Source: Methanolobus psychrotolerans (GTDB lineage Archaea > Halobacteriota > Methanosarcinia > Methanosarcinales > Methanosarcinaceae). From it: a DNA stretch of 38,073 nt. The stretch lies in NCBI RefSeq assembly GCF_002243045.1, contig NZ_MBKP01000046.1:1-38073 (forward strand). The letters run 5' to 3'. The notes beneath the pieces were generated by a model that worked only from the letters and a program-made list of their open reading frames with translations, did no database searches and was not told the origin of the DNA. The translations under genes and the position numbers were made by a program. Position 1 is the first letter of the stretch. Each line of letters starts with the position of its first letter. This document shows, piece by piece, positions 9,844 through 16,895 of the stretch.

Positions 9844-11097
9844 TTGAGCCGTAAATATTATGTTTGTACAGGCTGTGCGCTTCTCTGTGACGACATAGAA
9901 GTTGAAACCGATAATGATGTAGTGACCACAGTGCATGCTGCATGCAGGAAAGGTGTTGCACGCATGAAAGGCTGCAGTAATCCCATGGAATGCACAGTCG
10001 GTGGCGAAAAAGCGGATATCGATTCTGCCATTTCAATGGCAGCCACTATACTGAGAGATGCGAAGAATCCATTGATATTCGGCCACGGCAATTCAAGCTC
10101 AGAGGCGCAGAAAAAATCTATCGGCCTTGCAAAAAAGATTGGTGCGTACATAGACGACACTTCATCATTCTGTCAGGGTCCGATCATAGAGGCCATACTT
10201 CAGGATAAACTTAAAACATGCACCCTTGATGATATAAGACACAAAGCTGATGTAATAATTTTCTGGGGAGCCGACCCTTCTAATTCACACCCTCGCCATC
10301 TTTCAAGATATTCCTATTTCCCCAGGGGCCAGGAGCGCCAGAGGGGATGGGAAGAGGATAGGACCGCGATAACAATTGATATCAGAAGATCTGAAACTGC
10401 AGATATCTGTGGGGATACGCGCTTCTACCAGATCCCCATGGGCGGGGATGCAGAGTTCATGGAAGCTCTTGTAAGCGCCCTGTCAAACAAGGTTCCTAAA
10501 ACATCATTTGATTTTGACAAAAAGAGAATACTGGAACTTGGAAATGTGCTTAAAAAAGCAAAATTCGGCGTCATCTGCGTCGGTCTTGGACTTGTATATT
10601 CCCTGGAACAACTTGAACCCCTTTTCACATTGATGAACAAGCTTAATGAAGTTTCCAGTTTTCATCTTATGCCCATGGTAGGCCAGTACAATATGAGAGG
10701 TTTCAACCAGAACCTTTTTGTTGAAACCGGATACATCAACCGACTGAAATTCAATGCTGAAACCGGTGAAACTGAACACGGGAATAATTATTCGGTTGTT
10801 GAAGTTCTCAGGGACATGTCTGTGGATGCAGCACTTATCATCGGTTCGGACCCACTTTCAAGTTTACCGCTCTCCATTGCGCGCTATCTTGCAGAGATAC
10901 CACTCATAACCATTGATCCATGTAACAATCTGACAGCAACCAGGTCAACGGTAACTATCCCATGTGCACTCGGAGGAGTCGAATCTGGCGGTACTGCCGT
11001 TCGCATGGACGGTGTTGAGATCGAACTGAAAAAGATAATAGAAACGAATAATCCTTCTGATGAAGAAATTCTTACAAGAATAACGGAGGCTATGTAA
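9844..11097 (+). CDS. fwdB: Formylmethanofuran dehydrogenase subunit B (molybdopterin catalytic subunit)
   Basis: A 417-residue protein of the molybdopterin oxidoreductase fold. It catalyses the first step of CO2 reduction to methane, or the last step of methyl oxidation to CO2: formylmethanofuran formation or oxidation. The N-terminal VCTGCALLCDD (C8, C11, C15) with a further Cys near 40 (AACRKG) binds a 4Fe-4S cluster. Cys110 in SFCQGPI is the expected tungsten/molybdenum ligand, which is Cys or selenocysteine in this family. The start is TTG after GGTGATGA; an ATG at 9838 is immediately closed by a stop. The stop overlaps the fwdD start by one base. Subunits A and C, needed for hydrolytic formate transfer, are absent here. 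Fwd against Fmd type is judged from gene order, not proven. Confidence 0.93.
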   Translation: MSRKYYVCTGCALLCDDIEVETDNDVVTTVHAACRKGVARMKGCSNPMECTVGGEKADIDSAISMAATILRDAKNPLIFGHGNSSSEAQKKSIGLAKKIGAYIDDTSSFCQGPIIEAILQDKLKTCTLDDIRHKADVIIFWGADPSNSHPRHLSRYSYFPRGQERQRGWEEDRTAITIDIRRSETADICGDTRFYQIPMGGDAEFMEALVSALSNKVPKTSFDFDKKRILELGNVLKKAKFGVICVGLGLVYSLEQLEPLFTLMNKLNEVSSFHLMPMVGQYNMRGFNQNLFVETGYINRLKFNAETGETEHGNNYSVVEVLRDMSVDAALIIGSDPLSSLPLSIARYLAEIPLITIDPCNNLTATRSTVTIPCALGGVESGGTAVRMDGVEIELKKIIETNNPSDEEILTRITEAM

Positions 11098-11501
11098 TGG
11101 GATTCGGACAATTTCTAGCTGCACCGGAAATTAAACTGAAGATTGTCACATACAGAGATGTGTTCCAGAACGCAGCACAGGAATCCTCGCGTTTTGGCGA
11201 AGAGTACGAAAAGCTCTCAGCCATTATCAAACTTGATCCCAGGGACATATCCAGGCTTTCCATCACGGAAAACGATACTGTTATTGTTAAGAACAGCTAT
11301 GGGAGAGTGGTTGTTACAGCACAGAGATCAGGATATGAAGATGCTCATCCCGGAATTGCCTACATGGTAAACAGCCCCTGGTCCAATGCTCTTGTGCCCG
11401 ACAAGACAAGTGGCACCGGTGTTCCTAAGTTCAAGGATTTTGAAGCAACTGCACAGAGTTCAAAAGGTGGAAAGGTCACAGGGATAAGGGAGATATTTTA
11501 A
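11097..11501 (+). CDS. fwdD: Formylmethanofuran dehydrogenase subunit D (molybdopterin-dinucleotide binding)
   Basis: A 134-residue beta-barrel domain that completes the molybdopterin guanine dinucleotide site of FwdB. In single-chain relatives such as formate dehydrogenase this domain is the C-terminal part. Visible family features are the KLDPRDISRLSI segment, the NDTVIVKNSYGRVVVTA strands and the AYMVNSPWSNALV region. The ATG overlaps the fwdB stop as TAATG, with a strong GGAGG at 11085-11089, so translation is coupled. A T-rich tract and weak hairpin follow. Confidence 0.92.
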   Translation: MGFGQFLAAPEIKLKIVTYRDVFQNAAQESSRFGEEYEKLSAIIKLDPRDISRLSITENDTVIVKNSYGRVVVTAQRSGYEDAHPGIAYMVNSPWSNALVPDKTSGTGVPKFKDFEATAQSSKGGKVTGIREIF

Positions 11502-11540
11502 TATTCATTATTTAGTTTTAGTTTCTCTCTTGCTATATTT

Positions 11541-11561
11541 GGGAATAAACGTCCCTTTTTT
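11541..11561 (+). terminator. Short hairpin and T6 between converging genes
   Basis: GGGA (11541-11544) can pair with TCCC (11552-11555), directly followed by six T. The stem is only four bases long, so this is a weak case. It sits eight bases before the end of the converging alanine dehydrogenase gene. Confidence 0.4.
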
Positions 11562-11568
11562 CAGATGC

Positions 11569-12549
11569 TCAGAACAATTTTATCATCTTCCCGATACCCA
11601 TTGCAATGGCTTTTTTGTAGACCACATTGGCGGTCACAAGGTCCTGAACAGCAAGCCCGGTAGAATCGAAAATAGTAACCTCTTCATCTGACTGTCTTCC
11701 CGGTTTTGTTCCTGCAACCACTTCACCAAGTTCAGCATGGATATCGGATTGTGATATCACACCTGTTGAAAGAGGGATATTAATTTCTCCTGAATGTGAT
11801 GCCTGTGCCATATCATCCACGATTATCCTTGACCTTTTCAGCAAAGTGGAATCAAGCTCTTGCTTGCCCATAGCATCAGCCCCTATGGCATTGATATGAG
11901 TACCTTCACATATCCACTCTGACCTGACAACAGGCTCCCTAACAGGAGTTGTCGTCACAAGGACATCACAATTACACACATCATTTATAGACCCTTTATG
12001 TGTAAAATCACAGTTAATAACCTTCTGCATATCCTTTTGAAAAGAATCACAATGAGCAGTATTTCTGCAAGTAATCTTCACTTCTTCGATATCCATGACC
12101 TCTGAAAGTGCAAGCAACTGAGTTCGAGCCTGCCCACCCGTACCGACCATACCCACTACATGAGCATCAGGACGTGCAAGATATTTTGCAGCAACTCCAC
12201 CAGCAGCACCGGTCCTCATATCTGTTATGTGGGTACCATCCATGATAGCAAGAGGAGCACCGGTTTCTGTTGAATTCAGAATAATAACTGCCATCACGGT
12301 CGGAAATCCCTTTTCCCTGTTATCGGGATGAACAGTTACTATTTTAACTCCTGCAATATCCTGCCCCTCCATGAACGATGGCATCGTACGCAGATCCCCA
12401 TTATGCTTATCAAAATACAGATAGGATTTAGGTGGCATCTGCACTTTTTTCAAACCATGCTCCCTAAAACCATTCTCTACAGCATAAATGGTTAGGTGCA
12501 TATCAATAACACTTTTAACATCTGTTTGTTCAAGCCAGAGGACATCCAT
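11569..12549 (-). CDS. Alanine dehydrogenase / ornithine cyclodeaminase family enzyme
   Basis: A 326-residue NAD(P)-dependent enzyme of the ornithine cyclodeaminase/mu-crystallin family, whose archaeal members include the alanine dehydrogenase of Archaeoglobus. Family features: Lys69 in AGVKIV near the substrate site, the RTGAAGG block at 112-118, the Rossmann nucleotide loop GMVGTGGQA (133-141), and the NAIGADAMGKQELD segment. Members do either NAD-linked alanine deamination/pyruvate amination or conversion of ornithine to proline, and the sequence alone does not separate them; alanine dehydrogenase is the likelier role in this lineage. The start is ATG with AAGGAG ten bases upstream. The gene is alone on its strand, converging with fwdD and divergent from the next gene. 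Confidence 0.85.
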   Translation of the reverse strand: MDVLWLEQTDVKSVIDMHLTIYAVENGFREHGLKKVQMPPKSYLYFDKHNGDLRTMPSFMEGQDIAGVKIVTVHPDNREKGFPTVMAVIILNSTETGAPLAIMDGTHITDMRTGAAGGVAAKYLARPDAHVVGMVGTGGQARTQLLALSEVMDIEEVKITCRNTAHCDSFQKDMQKVINCDFTHKGSINDVCNCDVLVTTTPVREPVVRSEWICEGTHINAIGADAMGKQELDSTLLKRSRIIVDDMAQASHSGEINIPLSTGVISQSDIHAELGEVVAGTKPGRQSDEEVTIFDSTGLAVQDLVTANVVYKKAIAMGIGKMIKLF

Positions 12550-12633
12550 TAAAACACTACTCCTTAAAAGATATGAAATAACTCAATTGATGGGATAAAA
12601 TCCTGTTTGTTAATCAACGTGGAATATGCACAA

Positions 12634-12643
12634 TTATATATAA
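12634..12643 (+). promoter_or_regulatory. TATA box implying a leaderless GTG start
   Basis: TTATATATAA is centred about 25 bases before the GTG at 12664. Archaeal initiation at that distance would begin on or next to the start codon, which fits the lack of a Shine-Dalgarno. Confidence 0.5.
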
Positions 12644-12663
12644 TTAAGATGTAAATATAACAT

Positions 12664-13572
12664 GTGACCGGAGACAAAACCAGTGAAATATCAAGGAAAG
12701 AAATAGCTGATCTGGCAAGGACAGGGAATGAACTGATGGAACTGATGGAAAAAGTTCCAACAAGTGACCACGAATATCAAAAGAACCGTAATATGTTCCT
12801 TGCTGAGTATAATAGATGGTACACCCGGTGTTTGCCCATTATAAGAGGTATGCTTCCTGATAAGGCACTCAGATTTGAGAGTTTGTACCATACAAATAAA
12901 CGTTCTGGAACAAATGAATATACTTATACTATACAGGATTACATTCAAGGAGTATACTTTAAAGATAAACCAAAAAGTTATACTGACAACATCACTGCCA
13001 AAAGACTGAAAGAGCAGAACTCCATTTTGCAAACGGCTCTACCAAGAGTTAGCAGCTTTTCCTTTGAAATGGAAAAATTTGTGAAAATTAATCCCATACA
13101 TGGACAGCCTTCTTCTTCAATATCAAACCAGGATAAATTAATTGATATCGATTTTTCAGACGGTCATTACAATTCAATAAAGGCAGAGATAAATTCAAGT
13201 TACAAACGTGGCTTCTTCATGGCAAGTTTTCTGCTTTCAAAAGAACTGATAAGGAATCTCCTGATAGATTTGATAAGAACAGAGTTTCCACCAACGTCTG
13301 ATGAACGGATATCTTATTACTATGATTTAAAAAACAGCACCTATAAGGAAGCAGGGCAATTGCTTAAGGTGCTAACGGAAAAAAAGGAAGAATTTGATAT
13401 AAATCCAGATGCAATCGAACGAATTATCAAAATGATCGTAGTCATAGAACCAAAAATGAAACCAGATTCCCACTCATTCAAGCTGATTTCCACACGAGAA
13501 GAAATGGATATGTTCGAAATCGAAGAGATAGTGGGACTAATTAATGATATAATAGAATTTATGAAAAAATGA
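12664..13572 (+). CDS. Protein of unknown function, mostly helical
   Basis: I do not recognise this 302-residue soluble protein. Residues 1-110 are charged helices with aromatic patches (EYNRWYTRCLPIIRGMLP). Residues about 165-210 contain YKRGFFMASFLLSKELIRNL, a helix reminiscent of HEPN or DUF4145-type bundles, but no R-x4-6-H catalytic pair is evident. The C-terminus is acidic (EEMDMFEIEEIVGLINDIIE). There is no signal peptide and no cysteine cluster. The start is a GTG without a Shine-Dalgarno, apparently leaderless given the TATA box; an ATG at 12662 runs straight into TGA. It ends 45 bases before a histidine kinase on the same strand and is probably cotranscribed with it, so a role with that sensor is possible. 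Confidence 0.75.
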   Translation: MTGDKTSEISRKEIADLARTGNELMELMEKVPTSDHEYQKNRNMFLAEYNRWYTRCLPIIRGMLPDKALRFESLYHTNKRSGTNEYTYTIQDYIQGVYFKDKPKSYTDNITAKRLKEQNSILQTALPRVSSFSFEMEKFVKINPIHGQPSSSISNQDKLIDIDFSDGHYNSIKAEINSSYKRGFFMASFLLSKELIRNLLIDLIRTEFPPTSDERISYYYDLKNSTYKEAGQLLKVLTEKKEEFDINPDAIERIIKMIVVIEPKMKPDSHSFKLISTREEMDMFEIEEIVGLINDIIEFMKK

Positions 13573-13617
13573 TTTTAAAAGATAATTGGAACTAAACGAT
13601 AACTTTTACTGATCATT

Positions 13618-15414
13618 ATGAAAAAAGAAGCGACATCACAAAAACAGCTTGAGAAAGAAAACCAGAACTTAAGAACACGCATTCAAGAACTGGAAGATTC
13701 TTTTGGCATGCTGGTCGGAGAAATCATTGGCAAGACGGACTATGATCTGCATAACAAGGATAAAGCAGATCTATTCCATTTAAAAGACAAAATCGTAATT
13801 GAACAACTCAGACCACACAGAAATGAAGAATGGTCCACATCCCCGGATGGAAGAAAAGTGTTCTTGGATACCTATAAAGCACCACTTTATACGAAAGGAG
13901 GAGCCAGCATAGACATACTAGGTATCAGCCGTGATGTCAAATTACAAAAAATAAAAGAAGATGAACTGATAAAAGCACATGAGCAGTTGCTTTCTGTAAT
14001 GGACGCTTTTGATGAACCTGCATATGTTGCTGATCCTGTTACTTATGAATTACTCTTTGCGAATAATTCGATCCAAAAAAACATGGGCAATGATATTATT
14101 GGAAAAAAGTGTTATCAAGCTCTTCAGAATTTCGATTCTCCATGTCCTTTTTGTACAAACCATTTGATTTTTGGAAATAAGCTTGGAAAAACGCATATAT
14201 GGGAAGTCCAGAATTCTAAAAACAATCGCTGGTACCGGTGTATTGATAAGGCCATAGAATGGCCTGATGGTCGTATGGTCAGGTTTGAACTGGCCATTGA
14301 CATCCATAAAGAAAAAATGTCACAGAAAGCTTTGCAGGAAAGCGAGGAAAAATACAGAACCTATGTGAATATAGCACCACACCCCATTTTTGTAATAGAT
14401 TCCTATGGAAACTATGTTGATGTAAATCCGGCAGCATGCAAAGTAACAGGATACTCCAGAAAAGAAATACTAAAAATGGATCTTGCCGATTTGTTCACAC
14501 ATACTGATAAAAGTTATTATCTTAAATTATGTGAAAGTTTACAATTTGAGGGAAATCTATCGGGAGAAGTTTCTGTTATCAAAAAAGAAGGGAAAATAAT
14601 ATATCTGGAAGTCCAGGTTGTAAGGATACCAGGCAATAGATTTCTTGCATTGTGTACAGATATTACTGAAAAGAAAAAAATTGAAGATGAGATATTACAG
14701 ACAAAGATAGCTGCAGAAAATGCAAATCGTACCAAAAGCGAGTTCCTTGCAAATATGAGCCATGAGTTGCGAACCCCACTGAACTCTGTAATAGGATTTG
14801 CTGATATTCTGCTTAATGGAATAGCAGGAGAGATCAACGATAAGCAACACGGTTATATTAGTAATATTTCCCGGAGTGGAAGACATCTGCTCAATATTAT
14901 TAATGAGATACTGGACATTTCCAAAATCGAATCCGGGAAAATGAAATTGTATAAAGAAAATGTACCTCTGATAGAAATTTTTAAAGAGATAGTTGCTACG
15001 TTACAACATCTTGCAGACGATAAAAATATAGATCTAAAAGTATCTTCTTATTGCAATGAAAAATATGCATATGCTGACAGAGCAAAACTAAAACAGATAC
15101 TCTACAACCTTGCTGGAAATGCTATCAAGTTTACGGAGAATGGCGGGTCAGTAACGATCAATGCGAATGTCAAAGATGAATTCATCCACATATCCGTAGT
15201 GGACACAGGCATAGGTATTGATCTGGAAGGATTAAAAAAACTATTCAAACCCTTTATGCAACTGGACTCCTCTGAAGCAAGAAAATATGAAGGCACAGGT
15301 CTTGGGCTTGCTCTTTCCAGGGAACTTGTGGAACTTCACGGCGGAACCATATGGGCTGAGAGTGAGCAAGGACAAGGCAGTACTTTCACTTTTACCATTC
15401 CCATTTGCAAGTAG
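13618..15414 (+). CDS. PAS histidine kinase without receiver
   Basis: A 598-residue cytoplasmic kinase. A short N-terminal coiled coil (5-30) runs directly into GEIIGKTDYDLHNKDKADLF, the second half of a PAS domain; the first half, with the usual DxIxxxN strands, is missing. Two complete PAS domains follow (about 120-235 and 245-360). The first carries KKCYQALQ and PCPFC, a cysteine-bearing PAS variant common in anaerobes. HisKA (375-440) has His382 in MSHELRTP. HATPase (485-598) shows NLAGNAIKFTENGG, DTGIGID and GTGLGLAL. It ends right after the ATPase, so its partner is a separate receiver. The Shine-Dalgarno is poor; translation probably follows the upstream gene, 45 bases away. Confidence 0.92.
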   Translation: MKKEATSQKQLEKENQNLRTRIQELEDSFGMLVGEIIGKTDYDLHNKDKADLFHLKDKIVIEQLRPHRNEEWSTSPDGRKVFLDTYKAPLYTKGGASIDILGISRDVKLQKIKEDELIKAHEQLLSVMDAFDEPAYVADPVTYELLFANNSIQKNMGNDIIGKKCYQALQNFDSPCPFCTNHLIFGNKLGKTHIWEVQNSKNNRWYRCIDKAIEWPDGRMVRFELAIDIHKEKMSQKALQESEEKYRTYVNIAPHPIFVIDSYGNYVDVNPAACKVTGYSRKEILKMDLADLFTHTDKSYYLKLCESLQFEGNLSGEVSVIKKEGKIIYLEVQVVRIPGNRFLALCTDITEKKKIEDEILQTKIAAENANRTKSEFLANMSHELRTPLNSVIGFADILLNGIAGEINDKQHGYISNISRSGRHLLNIINEILDISKIESGKMKLYKENVPLIEIFKEIVATLQHLADDKNIDLKVSSYCNEKYAYADRAKLKQILYNLAGNAIKFTENGGSVTINANVKDEFIHISVVDTGIGIDLEGLKKLFKPFMQLDSSEARKYEGTGLGLALSRELVELHGGTIWAESEQGQGSTFTFTIPICK

Positions 15415-15426
15415 TACTACGATACA

Positions 15427-15436
15427 AATATATAAG
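15427..15436 (+). promoter_or_regulatory. TATA box for the flavodoxin-fold oxidoreductase
   Basis: AATATATAAG lies about 43 bases before the ATG at 15470 and directly follows the kinase stop. It gives a short leader with GGGG at 15461-15464 as ribosome site. Confidence 0.55.
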
Positions 15437-15469
15437 TACTACAAACTGAAAAATATAGATGGGGATTAT

Positions 15470-16123
15470 ATGAACATCTTATACATTTTTGCACATCCTG
15501 AACCGAAGTCTTTCAATTCATCCATGAAAGAGATGGCCATTAAAACACTTGGAAAGAAAGGTAACAATGTCAGGCTTTCTGACCTGTATCTAATGGGTTT
15601 CAAACCTGTACTTGATCAGAAGGATTTTTTGCAACGAAAGAAAACAGACTCTTTTAATCCATTCCTTGAACAGATGACAGCAAGTAAAGAAGGTACTTTT
15701 TCCGAAGATATAATGGCAGAAATGGAAAAAGTAAAATGGGCGGATATTCTGATATTCCAGTTCCCGATATATTTCACCGGAATGCCGGCAATCATGAAAG
15801 GATGGCTTGACAGAGTTTTTGCAGCAGGCTTTGCCTTCGATCCGGTAAAACAGAATGTGTATGAAAACGGATTGATGAAAGGAAAAAAAGCGATGATGGT
15901 AATCACTACTGGTGCAGAAGAGGACTGGTACTCGCCGGGAGGAAAACATGGGGATATCCGGGAATTGTTAAGGTACATCAGCCATTGCATCTTTGAATAT
16001 GTAGGAATGGAAGTAATAGATACACATCTGACCTTTGGTGTGGGAAAAATGTCTTCAGAAAGAGGAGATGAAGAGTTGAACAGATACCAGGAAAAATTGA
16101 GCTCACTTTTCCCAAATCCGTAA
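15470..16123 (+). CDS. Flavodoxin-fold NAD(P)H:quinone oxidoreductase family protein
   Basis: A 217-residue protein of the NQO1/MdaB/KefF family. These FMN- or FAD-binding enzymes reduce quinones and similar acceptors by two electrons. Visible: the first strand and flavin-phosphate loop ILYIFAHPEPKSFNSS, the central FQFPIYFTGMPAIMKGWLDR segment, and GKKAMMVITTGA on the next strand. The frame is open back to 15287, inside the kinase gene, but that extension is a shadow. The ATG at 15470 has a Shine-Dalgarno-like GGGG and a TATA box, and starts exactly at the conserved first strand. Substrate unknown; in methanogens protection against oxidants or methanophenazine turnover is conceivable. Confidence 0.85.
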   Translation: MNILYIFAHPEPKSFNSSMKEMAIKTLGKKGNNVRLSDLYLMGFKPVLDQKDFLQRKKTDSFNPFLEQMTASKEGTFSEDIMAEMEKVKWADILIFQFPIYFTGMPAIMKGWLDRVFAAGFAFDPVKQNVYENGLMKGKKAMMVITTGAEEDWYSPGGKHGDIRELLRYISHCIFEYVGMEVIDTHLTFGVGKMSSERGDEELNRYQEKLSSLFPNP

Positions 16124-16267
16124 TCTTAAATCCGTAAACTTATATCCTGAAACAAATTTGGGTGTATAATTATTCGTATAGTACTTTAACTTCAATCAAA
16201 TTCGTAGCTTTAGGAAGACATTTATGCAGGGAGTTACATTGTAACTAGGGGGGCAAAAGAAGAGGCT

Positions 16268-16759
16268 ATGAAAACCAACAGTAACAATTTGGTAGGTATC
16301 TTAGTATTGCTTACAATTGTCATTGTAACAATTGCAACATTTTCCCTTGGATGTGCTGAAACTCCGACTGTTCCTGACAATGGAACGGACAATAAGACAG
16401 ACAGTGATGAACAGTCCAATGGAAAATACATATACGGCAATTCAGTTGTCGAGGAAACAGATATACGTATCCTGGAATCATTTCCGGTTCAAGTCCATGT
16501 AATTGTAAAAGGCTACCTTCCAGACGGATGTACACAGATAGATGAAGAGAATGTTGAATTTGACGATATTGGTAACATATTTGCGATAGACATAACTACA
16601 AAAAGACCTGCAGATGCAATGTGTACAGAAGCAATCGTACCTTATGAAACCACAATTGCACTGGATGTTTACGGTCTTGAAAAAGGAATCTACATCGTAG
16701 ATGTGAATGGGATCAGGAATGAGTTTGAATTACAGATCAACAATATCACTCCTGAATAA
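16268..16759 (+). CDS. Putative lipoprotein of unknown function
   Basis: A 163-residue exported protein. Residues 8-28 are a hydrophobic export signal ending in the lipobox-like FSLGC, which would leave a lipid-modified N-terminal Cys. A Thr/Asp/Asn-rich spacer follows, then a compact beta-rich domain (about 60-160) with a Cys in DGCTQIDEENVEF and another in DAMCTEAIVPYE that could form a disulfide. The end reads GLEKGIYIVDVNG, the kind of strand turn seen in small Ig-like domains. I do not recognise the family. The ATG has AGAGG only two bases upstream and a GGGGGG-like run further up, so the ribosome site is ambiguous. A TATA-like GTATAATTATTC lies near 16162. Confidence 0.72.
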   Translation: MKTNSNNLVGILVLLTIVIVTIATFSLGCAETPTVPDNGTDNKTDSDEQSNGKYIYGNSVVEETDIRILESFPVQVHVIVKGYLPDGCTQIDEENVEFDDIGNIFAIDITTKRPADAMCTEAIVPYETTIALDVYGLEKGIYIVDVNGIRNEFELQINNITPE

Positions 16760-16787
16760 TATTTTTGTCTCTATCTTTTTTTGATAT

Positions 16788-16895
16788 CTTGTTCTTAGTT
16801 TTGTTTGTATTCTTGTTCTTAGTTTTGTTTGTATTCTTGTTCTTAGTTTTGTTTGTATTCTTGTTCTTAGTTTTGTTTGTATTCTTGTTTTCTTG
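16788..16895. repeat. 24-bp tandem repeat, 4 copies plus part, spanning a stop codon
   Basis: A 24-bp unit begins at 16788, 16812, 16836 and 16860, with a partial fifth copy from 16884. The four copies look identical by eye. The unit reads CTTGTTCTTAG followed by TTTTGTTTGTATT. On the minus strand it encodes E-Y-K-Q-N-stop-E-Q, and the stop of the hybrid kinase (16869-16867) lies in the fourth copy. Because 24 is a multiple of three, gain or loss of copies would not change the protein end. Confidence 0.95.

Noticed and set aside
15287-15469. N-terminal extension of the flavodoxin-fold protein
   Set aside because: It lies inside the kinase gene in another frame; the ATG at 15470 has its own ribosome site and opens the conserved strand.
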